NCBI GenBank assembly: GCA_041394725.1
Contig: JAWKHR010000013.1
Location: forward strand, 62,001-126,000
Direction of reading: 5' to 3'
DNA length: 64,000 nucleotides
Source: JAWKHR01 sp041394725
GTDB lineage: Bacteria > Acidobacteriota > Vicinamibacteria > Vicinamibacterales > SCN-69-37
Positions 28,121 through 37,123 of the stretch are shown piece by piece (the stretch's first letter is position 1; each line of letters begins with the position of its first letter). The notes under the pieces were generated by a model. That model was not told where the DNA came from. It searched no databases and worked only from the letters and a program-made list of their open reading frames with translations. A program made the position numbers and the translations under genes.

Positions 28121-29011
28121 ATGCGCGCCGGCGTGATCCTCAACCCGAGAGCCGGACGCGCCGGCAGCACCGCGGGACTGGCCGGCGCGCGCGCCGACTT
28201 CGCGCGCGCGGTCCTCGCGCGGCACGGCGCGTCGGCCGATGTGCGCATCTCCGAGGGCGCCGGTCATGCGGCGGCGCTCGCGCGTGCCTGCCTGGCCGCC
28301 GGCGCCGACGTGGTGATCGCCTGGGGCGGCGATGGGACGATCAACGAGGTCGCCGGGCCGTTGATCGGCGGGCGCGTGCCGCTGGCGATCGTGCCGGGCG
28401 GATCTGGCGACGGACTCGCGCGGAGCCTCGGCCTGCCGCGCCGTGCCGAGCTCGCCCTCCGCCTCGCGGTCACCGGCCCCCGCGGGCCCATGGACGTCGG
28501 CTGGATCGGCCCGCGGCACTTTCTCAACCTGGCCGGCATCGGGTTCGATGCCGCGGTCGCCGATCGCTTCAACCGCCGCGGCCGCCGGGGGCTCCGCGGC
28601 TACGTGACCGGCGCGCTCCGGACCGTCTGGGGCCATCGCCCGGGCGCCTGCACGCTCGCTCTCGACGACCGGTCCCTCGAAGGACCGCGGTTCGTCGTGG
28701 TCTTCGCCAACGGATCGCAGTACGGCAGCGGCCTGGTCATCGCGCCTGACGCCAGTCCCTGGGACGGCTGGCTGAACCTGGTCGTGGTCGACGACGGCTC
28801 GCCGCTGAGGCAGATCTGGCGAGCGCGCAGGCTCTTCATCCGGCCGCTCGATCCCGCCGAGGGCGTGCTGCGCGCGGCCATCCGGACCGCGCGAATCAGC
28901 GGGTCGCGGCTGCTCGGGCACGTCGACGGCGAGTCCTTCACCGCCTCCGGGACGCTCGACGTCAGGCTGGATGCCGGCGCGCTGCTCCTGGCCGGTCTGG
29001 CCCCGCGCTGA
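28121..29011 (+). CDS. Diacylglycerol/sphingolipid-type lipid kinase (YegS/DgkB-like)
   Basis: 296 aa. Residues 5-13 (VILNPRAGR), the nucleotide motif GGDGTINEVAGPLIG at about 69-83, PGGSGDGLARSLGLP, and AGIGFDAAVADRF define the DAGK catalytic domain; the C-terminal beta domain ends HVDGESF-TLDVRL. By family it phosphorylates diacylglycerol or a related lipid using ATP. The canonical third motif is usually GTxNDxA; here it is GSGDGLA, a common variant. ATG 28121 has GGAGG at 28111-28115 with ideal spacing. It is convergent with dsbD. Confidence 0.92.
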   Translation: MRAGVILNPRAGRAGSTAGLAGARADFARAVLARHGASADVRISEGAGHAAALARACLAAGADVVIAWGGDGTINEVAGPLIGGRVPLAIVPGGSGDGLARSLGLPRRAELALRLAVTGPRGPMDVGWIGPRHFLNLAGIGFDAAVADRFNRRGRRGLRGYVTGALRTVWGHRPGACTLALDDRSLEGPRFVVVFANGSQYGSGLVIAPDASPWDGWLNLVVVDDGSPLRQIWRARRLFIRPLDPAEGVLRAAIRTARISGSRLLGHVDGESFTASGTLDVRLDAGALLLAGLAPR

Positions 29012-29049
29012 CACAGGGGCCCGGCGGGGGCCGGCGCCGAAGGTGGGGC

Positions 29050-30924
29050 CTAGCGATTCGCGCCGGCCCCCGTCGGGGCGGACGTCGGCTGCAGGATGAC
29101 GTAGGCGGGGAGGCCGACGATCCGGAACCTCCGCGTCAGCTCGCTCGCCGGGAAGGCGTCGAGGTCCTCGGCCTGGAACTTGACCTTGGTGTAGCCCTCC
29201 AGCGCCTGCCGCACCGACGCGTCGGCAAGCGTCGTCACGTCCATCGTCAGGCAGTTCTTGCACCAGGTGGCCCAGAAGTCGATGAGCACCGGCGTGCCGT
29301 CGCGCGTCGCCGCGGCCAGCCCCTCGTCGAGCGAGGCGTACCAGCCCTCGTCGAGCTGGGCCTGGACGCTCGCCTCGACGCTGGCCGGATCCACCTGCCG
29401 GTTGGCGAGGATCTCGTATCCGAGGAAGGCATAGTAGGCCGCGGTGGCGAGGATGAACACGCCGAAGACGCGCTTGACCCAGACCATCCAGGCGCCGGGC
29501 TTCGGGAGCGCCGAGAGGCCCGCGCCGGCGATCGGCCAGGGCAGCGCCATCCCGAGGCCGAGGACGAACGGCAGCGCCAGCGCGATCGTCGTGCCCTTGA
29601 GGTAGAGGTCGCTCGCGAACAGCACCACCTGGATGACGACGGGCGCCACGCAGGCCCCGGCCAGCAGCGCCGCCACCGCGCCCATGCTGAAGGCCAGTAC
29701 GAACGTGCCGCGGCTCTCCTCTCCGAACCGGATGCGGCTCGAAAAGCGCGAGAAGTCCACGACGATGACGTCGAACATCGCGAGCGCGAGCAGGACGAAG
29801 AGCGCGGCGATGCCGAAGTTGAACCACGGCGACGCGTTGATGGCGCCGAACGTGCCCGCGGTGAGCACCACGACCACGCCGAGGACGCCATAGATCAGGG
29901 CCATCGCGGCGCCGTAGGTCAGGCCCAGCAGGAAGCCGCGCCGCCGGCGGCCCGCCTGCGCGCCGGCGCCGATGATCGCGATGTTGATCGGGATCATCGG
30001 CAGCACGCACGGCGTCAGGTTCAGCGCCAGGCCGCCAAGGAAGACGATCGCCAGCACCGACAGCACGCCCCGGCCCTCGAACCAGCCGACCTGCGCGACC
30101 CCGGCCTCCGCGTCGCGGATGAACTGCAGGAAGTCGGCGACCCGCAGGTAGCCGTCGGCGCGCCCGCGGACGGTGAAGTCGTCCAGCCGGGCCAGCGCGG
30201 GGAACGCCGCCGCGCCCTCGGCGGTCGCGGTGTTTCCGGGGGCGGCGCGGCCCGTGCGCGGCGGTCGGGGCGGTGGCGGCGCGTCGGCCGGCGGCGGCAC
30301 GCCACGACCGAACGCGATCCCGCCGAAGACGTCCGCGTGCGCCGGCGCGGCCGGCTCGCCCGCCGCGACGGTCACGGTCCACGACGTGTCGAGGCTCCGG
30401 GCCGGGTAGCACACGTGCTCGTCGCAGGCCTGGAACCGCAGCCGGCCAGGAATCACCAGCGCGCCAGGCGCGCGGTCCGCCGCGACGCGCGCCTCGACGC
30501 CGACCACGAACGTCCGCTCGAAGACGGCCAGGGGTTCCGGGCTGCCCTCCTGGGTGAAGTCGGTCGTGGGCGGGAAGACCACCTCGGTCGCCGTGGCGCC
30601 GGCCGACGGGTCGATCCAGAGGACGGTCGGGATCAGCGACGGGTCACGCGGGCGATCCGACTGCAGGTGAAAGCCCTCGGGCACCTCGACCTGGAGGGCG
30701 AGGCGGACGGTCCCGCCCGGAGGCACGGTCGCGCGCTCGGTGACCGGCGCCAGGTCGACGCGTACCTCGATCGGGCCGGGCTGGGCGAGCCCCAGGGCGA
30801 GCAGCGCGAACAGGGCGAGCGCCGCGAATCGGGTCTTCCCGGCGTGCGGCCGGCGCCGGCCGGCCGGCCGCGCGGACTCGGCCGCCGCGACGGGCGCGGG
30901 GGGACGGGGATCGGGGACGATCAT
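29050..30924 (-). CDS. dsbD: DsbD-type thiol:disulfide interchange protein
   Basis: 624 aa. The order is signal segment (FAALALFALLALGLAQPG), periplasmic DsbD-alpha domain with the Cys pair in CDEHVCYPA, a Pro-rich linker, about eight membrane helices with the redox Cys in NLTPCVLPMIP and AGACVAPVV, and a C-terminal thioredoxin-like domain with FWATWCKNCLTMD. It carries electrons from cytoplasmic thioredoxin to the periplasm. I chose ATG 30924 rather than an upstream in-frame ATG because TAGGAT sits 8 nt before it. The extreme C-terminus is Pro/Gly-rich. Confidence 0.94.
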   Translation of the reverse strand: MIVPDPRPPAPVAAAESARPAGRRRPHAGKTRFAALALFALLALGLAQPGPIEVRVDLAPVTERATVPPGGTVRLALQVEVPEGFHLQSDRPRDPSLIPTVLWIDPSAGATATEVVFPPTTDFTQEGSPEPLAVFERTFVVGVEARVAADRAPGALVIPGRLRFQACDEHVCYPARSLDTSWTVTVAAGEPAAPAHADVFGGIAFGRGVPPPADAPPPPRPPRTGRAAPGNTATAEGAAAFPALARLDDFTVRGRADGYLRVADFLQFIRDAEAGVAQVGWFEGRGVLSVLAIVFLGGLALNLTPCVLPMIPINIAIIGAGAQAGRRRRGFLLGLTYGAAMALIYGVLGVVVVLTAGTFGAINASPWFNFGIAALFVLLALAMFDVIVVDFSRFSSRIRFGEESRGTFVLAFSMGAVAALLAGACVAPVVIQVVLFASDLYLKGTTIALALPFVLGLGMALPWPIAGAGLSALPKPGAWMVWVKRVFGVFILATAAYYAFLGYEILANRQVDPASVEASVQAQLDEGWYASLDEGLAAATRDGTPVLIDFWATWCKNCLTMDVTTLADASVRQALEGYTKVKFQAEDLDAFPASELTRRFRIVGLPAYVILQPTSAPTGAGANR

Positions 30925-30932
30925 TCCATTCG

Positions 30933-30938
30933 ATCCTA
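30933..30938 (-). promoter_or_regulatory. -10 element of dsbD
   Basis: TAGGAT on the - strand, 8 nt before the dsbD ATG at 30924, with no Shine-Dalgarno sequence in between: a leaderless arrangement. Confidence 0.45.
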
Positions 30939-31024
30939 CGTCTGGACCGCGCGCTCGGATACGCCAGGGCGGGCAGTCCGATCCCTGAACGACCACCCTG
31001 GCCGTTCGCCTGGCCGCGATCACC

Positions 31025-32800
31025 CTACTTCACTTCTTTGAGGGGGATGACCTCGGCGCGCGGCAACGGGCCGAAATCCTCGCCGAACTTGATCGGCGGG
31101 AGGTCCTGGAACATGAAGTCCCACTTCCAGCGCTCGGACGGGTTCGACGCCTGGAGCCAGGTGCGCGCCGACACGGGACGCGAGAACGTGATCGACGGCA
31201 GGGCCGCGTAGCCGCCCACCGACGCGAGTTCGTGCGCGAGGGCTTCACGCACGGCCGCGGCGGATGCGTAGCTGACCGTCTGGCCGAACACCGGCGCGAG
31301 CTTCATGAGGATCTGCCAGTCCTCGCCGGAGTCTCCAGGCGGCGTGATCGCCTGCGACGCCGCCTGCACGTGACCGGTCATGTTCGTGTAGGTCGCGTCC
31401 TTCTCGACCCACGCGCGCCCGGGCAGGAGGACGTCGGCGGCATCGGCGAGGGCGGTGTGCACCGCGCCCTGATAGATGAGCGTCGTGATCCGGCCCGCCC
31501 GTCGCGCGTCGAGCAGCCAGTCGGCGTCGCCCACCGATCCGGCCGGTCCCGGGTCGAACACGTAGAGCACCCGCACCTGCCCGGCCTCGACGGCCTGGCG
31601 GAGGGCCGACAGGTCGGCCGGCCCGGCGCCGTCGCCGACGTTGAAGCCGAGGTCCCGCGCGCCGCGCACGTTCGGCGCGTCGATCGCGGGCACGCGGAAC
31701 GTCGTGGTGGCCGGCTGCGCCTTCTCGTGGTGGCGCCAGCCGATGGTGACCCCGCCCGTGTCCGCGGCGACCTGCCGCAGCACGAACAGCTCCTCGAGCG
31801 AGGCGTGGGCGGAGGCGAGGAACCGCACCGCGCCGGGGCCGCCGGCCGCGTCCACGGCCGCCTTGACCGCGATCAGCGCGTCGGCCCACGGCGCCGCGTC
31901 GAACAGCTCGCCGCGGCGGACGTGCGGCTGGAGCAGCCGGCGATCGCCCTCGGTCCACCCGTACTCGAAGCGGCCGATGTCGCACATCCAGTAGCTGTTG
32001 ATCTCGGGATTCAGGCGCGGCGTCATGCGGACGAGCTGCGCGCCCTTCGCCCACTCGGGCTTCGCCTTGATCCACGCCGTGGTGTTGCAGCCCTTCTCGC
32101 AGAGCGTGCAGATCGTGTCGACGGCCTTCGGGTTGTCCCACGGCCGCGACTTGAACCGGTACTGCCGCGTGGTGATGGCGCCGACGGGGCAGACGTCCTG
32201 CAGGTTGCCGGAGAGCAGCGAGTGCACGCCCTCCTCGGCGAACGTCGAAATCTCGCTGTGGTAGCCGCGCTGGGTGATGCCGATCTGCGCGTCGCCGTCC
32301 ACCTCGCGCATGAACCGCACGCACCGCGTGCAGAGGATGCACCGGTTGCGGTTGAGCATCAGCGTCGGCCCGAAGTCCACGTCCGCCTTCACGCCCTCGC
32401 CGTCGAACACCCGCCGCGGGAACTCCATGCGGCTGCGCCCCGGGCCGAACGTGTAGGAGAAGTCCTGCAGGGGGCACTCGCCGCCCTTGTCGCAGACGGG
32501 GCAGTCGAGCGGATGGTTCGCGAGGAGGAATTCGAAGACGCTCGCCCGCGCCTCGACCACGTCCGGCGCGTTCGTCGTCACGACCATGCCATCCGCGCAC
32601 GCCGTGGAACACGAGGTCTGCAGCTTGCCCATCTTCTCGATGCGCACGATGCAGACGCGACAGGAACCGTCGACGCCGAGGCCCGGGTGATAGCAGTAGT
32701 ACGGGACGTCGATGCCGTGCTGGATGGCGGCCTGCAGGACCGTCCGGCCCTTCTCGACCGTGACCTCCTTGCCGTCTATCGTGAGCGTGACGGTTTCCAT
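31025..32800 (-). CDS. nuoG: NADH-quinone oxidoreductase subunit G-like iron-sulfur protein (NuoG)
   Basis: 591 aa. The N-terminal [2Fe-2S] ferredoxin domain has CYHPGLGVDGSCRVC and CSTAC. The next cluster loop is CPVCDKGGECPLQDF, then two cluster motifs, CILCTRCVRF and LQDVCPVGA, and a Mo/W-bis-MGD-type motif CTLCEKGCN, the N7-like site. The C-terminal half is a molybdopterin-oxidoreductase-like domain shorter than in E. coli NuoG (908 aa). It is part of the complex I peripheral arm in known systems, yet no other nuo gene is within 25 kb on either side, so it is orphaned here. An NAD-linked formate dehydrogenase or hydrogenase partner cannot be excluded. Confidence 0.88.
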   Translation of the reverse strand: METVTLTIDGKEVTVEKGRTVLQAAIQHGIDVPYYCYHPGLGVDGSCRVCIVRIEKMGKLQTSCSTACADGMVVTTNAPDVVEARASVFEFLLANHPLDCPVCDKGGECPLQDFSYTFGPGRSRMEFPRRVFDGEGVKADVDFGPTLMLNRNRCILCTRCVRFMREVDGDAQIGITQRGYHSEISTFAEEGVHSLLSGNLQDVCPVGAITTRQYRFKSRPWDNPKAVDTICTLCEKGCNTTAWIKAKPEWAKGAQLVRMTPRLNPEINSYWMCDIGRFEYGWTEGDRRLLQPHVRRGELFDAAPWADALIAVKAAVDAAGGPGAVRFLASAHASLEELFVLRQVAADTGGVTIGWRHHEKAQPATTTFRVPAIDAPNVRGARDLGFNVGDGAGPADLSALRQAVEAGQVRVLYVFDPGPAGSVGDADWLLDARRAGRITTLIYQGAVHTALADAADVLLPGRAWVEKDATYTNMTGHVQAASQAITPPGDSGEDWQILMKLAPVFGQTVSYASAAAVREALAHELASVGGYAALPSITFSRPVSARTWLQASNPSERWKWDFMFQDLPPIKFGEDFGPLPRAEVIPLKEVK

Positions 32801-32809
32801 AGACAGGCG

Positions 32810-32815
32810 ATCTTA
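32810..32815 (-). promoter_or_regulatory. -10 element of nuoG
   Basis: TAAGAT on the - strand, 9 nt before the ATG at 32800: leaderless-type spacing. A GC-rich hairpin without a T-tract lies upstream at 32868-32893 (GAAACGGCC/GGCCGTTTC). Confidence 0.45.
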
Positions 32816-32962
32816 TCAGGCTTGCCGGGGCGTCCGCCCGGCCCGGCGGGGCCCGCCGCGGCGGCCTGAAACGGCCCGGCGGCCGGCCGTTTCCCGCCCG
32901 GGCGCGGCGGCGACGCCGAGCGCCCGGCGCCGCGTGTCGGACCGGCGCGTCCGCGGGCCCGG

Positions 32963-35680
32963 TCAGCGGCGGAACAGCGAGAGTTCCTGGCGGATGTCGA
33001 TGCGGCGGGCCTGTCGGGGCAGGGTGAGGCGGCGCTCCACCGACGCCTCCGTGATCGGCAGGCTCCGTGTTTCCACGGCCCCGTCCGCATATCGGATCGT
33101 GAGGGTCAGCGGCAGGTCGAACACGTCCGTCTGCTGCTGCTCGACCCGGACGATGGCCGTGCGCCCGTCGTCGCTCAGGCGGGCGTCGAGCTTGAGCTTC
33201 GGGATGACCGCCCCGAGGATCCACCGGTCGAGGAACCGGCCGACGTCGATCGTCGTGTGGTGCTGCATCGCGTCGCGGAAGTCGTCCGTGCCGGCCTTCC
33301 GGAACCGCCACGTGGCGTAGAACTCCCGCAGCCCGGCGAAGAACCCCTCGTCGCCCATCAGCCGCCGGAGCATGTCGAGCACCACGGCGGACTTGTTGTA
33401 GACGATGGCGCGGAAGACGCGGCCCTCGCCCTCGATGTGGCCGAGCCGGTAGCCGAGGTAGATGGGGCCCTGGTCCTCGAGCGCCAGCGCCGAGTCGCGC
33501 ATCCGGCTGATCAGGCCCTCGGCCGTGTCACGGCCGCGGTCGTGCTCCGCGGCCAGCACCGCGAAGTACTGCGCCAGGCCCTCGCTCAGCCATTGCTCGT
33601 GGTAGTTCTTCCAGCCCACCGCCTGGCCCCACCACTGGTGGGCGACCTCGTGCGCCAGGAAGAAGTCCTGGTAGACGTTGTCGAACGACACCGGGTCCGA
33701 GGTCCACGAGTACGGCGTGGTCGGCAGCGGCTGGTGCAGCACGGCGAAGTAGGCGGGGCTGTGACCGCCGGGCAGGTTGTCGTCGATCCCGGCGAGCGTG
33801 AAGTCCGGGTACGGCGCCTCGCCGACCGTCCGCGCGAAGTCCGCGAGCAGGGCCGACACGCGGTCGGCCAGCGGACGATTGCGGCCGGTGATGCGCGGCG
33901 TGGAGAGCACTTCCACGTCGATGGCCGGCGCGCCCGCGCCGCGGCCCTCCATGCCCGCGTCGTGGCGGCTGACCGGCGGCGCCACCGCGGGCACGGGGAC
34001 CGACCGCTGGTCGATCGGCACGAAGCGGCTGATCACGAGCGCCATGTAGCGCGCCGGTCGATCGGCGTCGAACTCCACCGTGCGCCGGAAGGTCGAGTCC
34101 CCGCCGTCGGGCGCCGGCACCTCCGTGATCGTCGAGTTCACCAGCGTGCCGCTCGCCACCACCTGGAACTCGGACGGCACCGTGAACCGCATCGCCGCCG
34201 TCGCGAAGTCGGTCCGCTCGTTCTGGGGATACCACGCGACGCGGTTGCTGTACATGAACCGCGGCTCGGGGATGATGATCGGCCGGTCGATGCCGAACGG
34301 ATCCTGGGCCGAGCCCATCACCTGGCCCTCGGGCGCGATGGCCTCGCGGTTGAGCCGCTGCGGCGGCAGCCGGCCGCTGTACACCACGTCGAGGATCAGC
34401 TGGCGGCCCGCCTCGAGCGGCTGCGGGAAGCTGATGATCGCCTTGTTCTGGTTCTTGATGCGCAGGGCGAGCAGCCGGCCGAAGTCGAGCGTGCTCACCG
34501 ACGCGATCGCCAGCGGCTCGGCCAGCCGGATCGTGAGCGTCGCGACCTGGTCGCGGCGCACCGTCACCCGCAGCGATCCGCGTCCGCTGACCCACTGGCG
34601 CTCGGGATCGAACGTCAGATCGAGCCCCACCCGATCCACGTCGTACGCCGCGTCATCGTCCTCGTCGTAGAACGGGCCGCGCTCCGCCAGCCGGTCGGCG
34701 GACGTGTAGACGGAGATGTTGCGCGACTTCTCGCGATCGAAGAACGACACGTCCTCCGGTTCGCTGGGCGACCGCGCATACGTCAGCCAGCCGTGCCGGC
34801 GCGTCCGCAGCTCGACGACGGTGCTGCCGATCGCCGGTTCGAGCGACCAGGTGTCGGGGCCGAGGTCGTCGAGCTCCAGGCTGTACGTTCGGGGTGACCG
34901 GTCGTCGAAGACGTCCTGCGCGCGCCGGATCTCGCCGGGATCGACGGCTTCGCGCTCGAGCATGCGGCTCTCGATGCGCGAGTCGAACTCGAGCGGGCTG
35001 AGCCGGATGAACGCCTCGTCGATGTCGGATTCGTAGTCCGGCCGGCCGTTGAACAGGCGGAGCTGTCCCTGCTCGGCCGCGCTCGGCGGCGTGAACCGGA
35101 CCGATCCGCGCCCGCGCAGCACGAGCGCGGTGACGCCGGCGTCGGAGCGCGCGACGAACGCGGTGCCCGACTTCATCGAGACGACCAGGTCGGGCGCCTG
35201 GTACGTGAGGTCGTGGACGGCGTACTGGGTGTCCGTGTCGAGATCGAGCCGGATCAGGCCGTCCACCGCGCCGAGCTCGGCCAGGCCGTAGATCTCGTAG
35301 GCGTCGTCGGACTCGGCGCGCGGACGCGCGCGCAGCTGCCAGGTCGCGATGCGGCCGCGCCTGTCGTGGCCGACGAGGACCTCGGCCAGGACCTCCACGC
35401 CGCCGGTGACCGGGCGTCGCGCGCGCTCGCGGATCACCGCCGTGGTGGCCGGACCTCGCGCCAGCAGCCGCGCGAAGCGCGCGGCGTCCTCAGCCGGCAG
35501 ATCCGGCGCGGCCAGCGCGGCGAAGGCGTCGGTGCCGCCAGACTGGAGCGCGGTTTCGAGATCGGAGAGCAGGCGCACCAGCCCGTCGGCCTGCAGGCGC
35601 CGCGACTGCTGGTCGGGCGGCCGGGCCGCGATCGGAGCTGACAGCGCCAGCACGACGGCCAGGAGAACCAGGCGATGCAC
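32963..35680 (-). CDS. M1-family zinc metallopeptidase, exported
   Basis: 905 aa. A short signal peptide (VLLAVVLALSAPIAAR) is followed by a non-catalytic beta-rich region of about 350 residues, then the peptidase region with HEVAHQWW (His677, Glu678, His681) and the third zinc ligand Glu700 in EQWLSEGLAQYF. The usual M1 exopeptidase GxMEN is not obvious: the aligned region reads LPGGHSPAYFAVLHQPL. The long N-terminal part is unusual. GTG at 35680 follows GAGGAAGAG, a good Shine-Dalgarno. It probably degrades peptides outside the cytoplasm. Confidence 0.92.
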   Translation of the reverse strand: MHRLVLLAVVLALSAPIAARPPDQQSRRLQADGLVRLLSDLETALQSGGTDAFAALAAPDLPAEDAARFARLLARGPATTAVIRERARRPVTGGVEVLAEVLVGHDRRGRIATWQLRARPRAESDDAYEIYGLAELGAVDGLIRLDLDTDTQYAVHDLTYQAPDLVVSMKSGTAFVARSDAGVTALVLRGRGSVRFTPPSAAEQGQLRLFNGRPDYESDIDEAFIRLSPLEFDSRIESRMLEREAVDPGEIRRAQDVFDDRSPRTYSLELDDLGPDTWSLEPAIGSTVVELRTRRHGWLTYARSPSEPEDVSFFDREKSRNISVYTSADRLAERGPFYDEDDDAAYDVDRVGLDLTFDPERQWVSGRGSLRVTVRRDQVATLTIRLAEPLAIASVSTLDFGRLLALRIKNQNKAIISFPQPLEAGRQLILDVVYSGRLPPQRLNREAIAPEGQVMGSAQDPFGIDRPIIIPEPRFMYSNRVAWYPQNERTDFATAAMRFTVPSEFQVVASGTLVNSTITEVPAPDGGDSTFRRTVEFDADRPARYMALVISRFVPIDQRSVPVPAVAPPVSRHDAGMEGRGAGAPAIDVEVLSTPRITGRNRPLADRVSALLADFARTVGEAPYPDFTLAGIDDNLPGGHSPAYFAVLHQPLPTTPYSWTSDPVSFDNVYQDFFLAHEVAHQWWGQAVGWKNYHEQWLSEGLAQYFAVLAAEHDRGRDTAEGLISRMRDSALALEDQGPIYLGYRLGHIEGEGRVFRAIVYNKSAVVLDMLRRLMGDEGFFAGLREFYATWRFRKAGTDDFRDAMQHHTTIDVGRFLDRWILGAVIPKLKLDARLSDDGRTAIVRVEQQQTDVFDLPLTLTIRYADGAVETRSLPITEASVERRLTLPRQARRIDIRQELSLFRR

Positions 35681-35786
35681 GGATCTCTTCCTCTACGGTC
35701 GAGGCGGCTGGCCGGCAGGTGGGGGACGCCGGGTCAGCCTCGTCTTGGACGGAACACCGCCACCGTACTTCAGATGACGGCCGGAC

Positions 35787-36986
35787 TCAAATGGTTGGCG
35801 CGGGGGTGTCCGGATCCGGAGATTCCGGCCCGTCAGCCCGTTTCAGGATCAGGGTGGTCAGGTCGTCGCCGAGCCGCGCGTCGCCGGCGTGTCGCTTCAC
35901 GGTGTCGAGCGTCACGCGCCCGAGGGCTTCGGGATCGAGCGTGGCGTTCGCGGCGATCACGGCCTCCAGGCCGGCGTCGTCGAACGGCCGGCCGGAGGCA
36001 TTTTCCGCTTCCGTGATGCCGTCGCTGAACAGCACCAGCGTGTCGCCCGGCTCGATCGTCACGTGCGCCGGGGAGTAGGTGGCGCCCTCGAACATCCCGA
36101 GCGCCATGCCGCCGCCGTCCTCGAGTCGTTCGAAACGGCCGTCGTGCCGGCGGAGCATCGGGGGCAGGTGGCCCGCGTTGATGTACTCCAGCTCGCCGGT
36201 GCGCGGATCGTAGAGGCCGAAGAACAGCGTGATGAACCGCGAGCCCGGGCTGTGGCGCAGCACCTGCAGGTTGAGGCGCACGAGGAGCCGCGCGGATTCG
36301 AGGCCCTCGTCCACGAGCGTGCGCATCATCGCGAGCAGCAGTGCCATGAGCAGGGCGGCCGGGCTGCCCTTGCCGGCCACGTCGCCCAGTGCGAGGACGA
36401 GTCGTCCGTCGGGCAACGGCAGGATTTCGTAGAAGTCGCCGCCGACCGTGTTGGCGGGTTGCGTCACGCCGCACACGACGGCGTCGCCGGCCTGCTGCAG
36501 GCCGGCGGGGAGCATGGCCAGCTGGATGTCGCGCGCGATCTCCAGTTCGCCCTTGAGCGACAGGCGATCGGCCACTTCCATGAGGATGAGCAGGTTCACC
36601 GCGGCGAACCCGAGCAGCAGCCACATCGTGCCGTCGACCCACTGCGGCGCGGGCAGGCGGAGGCTCAGCGGGAAGAGCAGCAAGGTGACCACGCCGAACC
36701 CGCGGAAGAGCATCAGCAGGCCGAGCAGGGTGGAGGCGAGCGCGAAGCCGTAGAGAATCCGGCGCCCGGGCGACAGGCGCATCGCGAAGGCGCTGAAGAC
36801 CAGCCGGATTTGGAGCGGCCAGCGCCGGTACCAGGGCTCGGCCGCGAGCCGATCCGACTCGCTGCCCCGCGTGAAATACCGGTAGGCCTCCGGCGTGTCG
36901 CGCGTGAACAGCCGGTGGACGTCGCTGGCGGAGACGTCCTGCATGTAGCGGTCGAACAGGTTCCGTGCGGAGCGGGGACGGGCCAC
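35787..36986 (-). CDS. Membrane-anchored SpoIIE-type serine phosphatase
   Basis: 399 aa. The cytoplasmic N-terminus is followed by hydrophobic segments (ILYGFALASTLLGLLMLF, VVTLLLFPLSL, WLLLGFAAVNLLILMEVA), a coiled linker (EIARDIQLAMLPAGLQ), and the PP2C-like domain with NTVGGDFYEIL, LALGDVAGKGSPAALLMALL, LVLFSDGITEAEN and RLGDDLTTLIL; the Asp residues are the metal ligands. It controls anti-anti-sigma proteins in known cases; the partner is not in the window. GTG at 36986 with TATAAC 6 nt upstream. A large palindrome lies just upstream of its promoter. Confidence 0.93.
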   Translation of the reverse strand: MARPRSARNLFDRYMQDVSASDVHRLFTRDTPEAYRYFTRGSESDRLAAEPWYRRWPLQIRLVFSAFAMRLSPGRRILYGFALASTLLGLLMLFRGFGVVTLLLFPLSLRLPAPQWVDGTMWLLLGFAAVNLLILMEVADRLSLKGELEIARDIQLAMLPAGLQQAGDAVVCGVTQPANTVGGDFYEILPLPDGRLVLALGDVAGKGSPAALLMALLLAMMRTLVDEGLESARLLVRLNLQVLRHSPGSRFITLFFGLYDPRTGELEYINAGHLPPMLRRHDGRFERLEDGGGMALGMFEGATYSPAHVTIEPGDTLVLFSDGITEAENASGRPFDDAGLEAVIAANATLDPEALGRVTLDTVKRHAGDARLGDDLTTLILKRADGPESPDPDTPAPTI

Positions 36987-36992
36987 GTAATG

Positions 36993-36998
36993 GTTATA
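36993..36998 (-). promoter_or_regulatory. -10 element of the membrane SpoIIE phosphatase gene
   Basis: TATAAC on the - strand, 6 nt before the GTG start at 36986. The palindrome 37006-37118 begins 8 nt farther upstream and so displaces any -35 region. Confidence 0.45.
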
Positions 36999-37005
36999 CG
37001 AGCAG

Positions 37006-37118
37006 GGGGACGGGTCTGTTTTCCACAGATTCGGCCCGTCCGGGGACAGGTCTCCGACCGGATCCCCCGGAGACCTGTCCCCGAAGGGCCCGAATCTGTG
37101 GAAAACAGACCCGTCCCC
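37006..37118. repeat. Nested palindromic REP element
   Basis: The outer arms 37006-37034 (starting GGGGACGGGTCTGTTTTCC) and 37090-37118 are perfect 29-bp reverse complements; the inner arms 37042-37055 (GGGGACAGGTCTCC) and 37069-37082 are perfect 14-bp reverse complements. The whole would fold into a long cruciform. It occupies the intergenic space between the GT-C-like gene and the SpoIIE phosphatase. A three-fold GGGTCC-type repeat on the - strand (37119-37141) abuts it and covers the neighbouring stop codon. Confidence 0.92.
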
Positions 37119-37123
37119 GGACC

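Noticed and set aside
32868..32893. GAAACGGCC/GGCCGTTTC hairpin as a terminator
   Set aside because: No T-tract on either strand; kept only as a mention of secondary structure.
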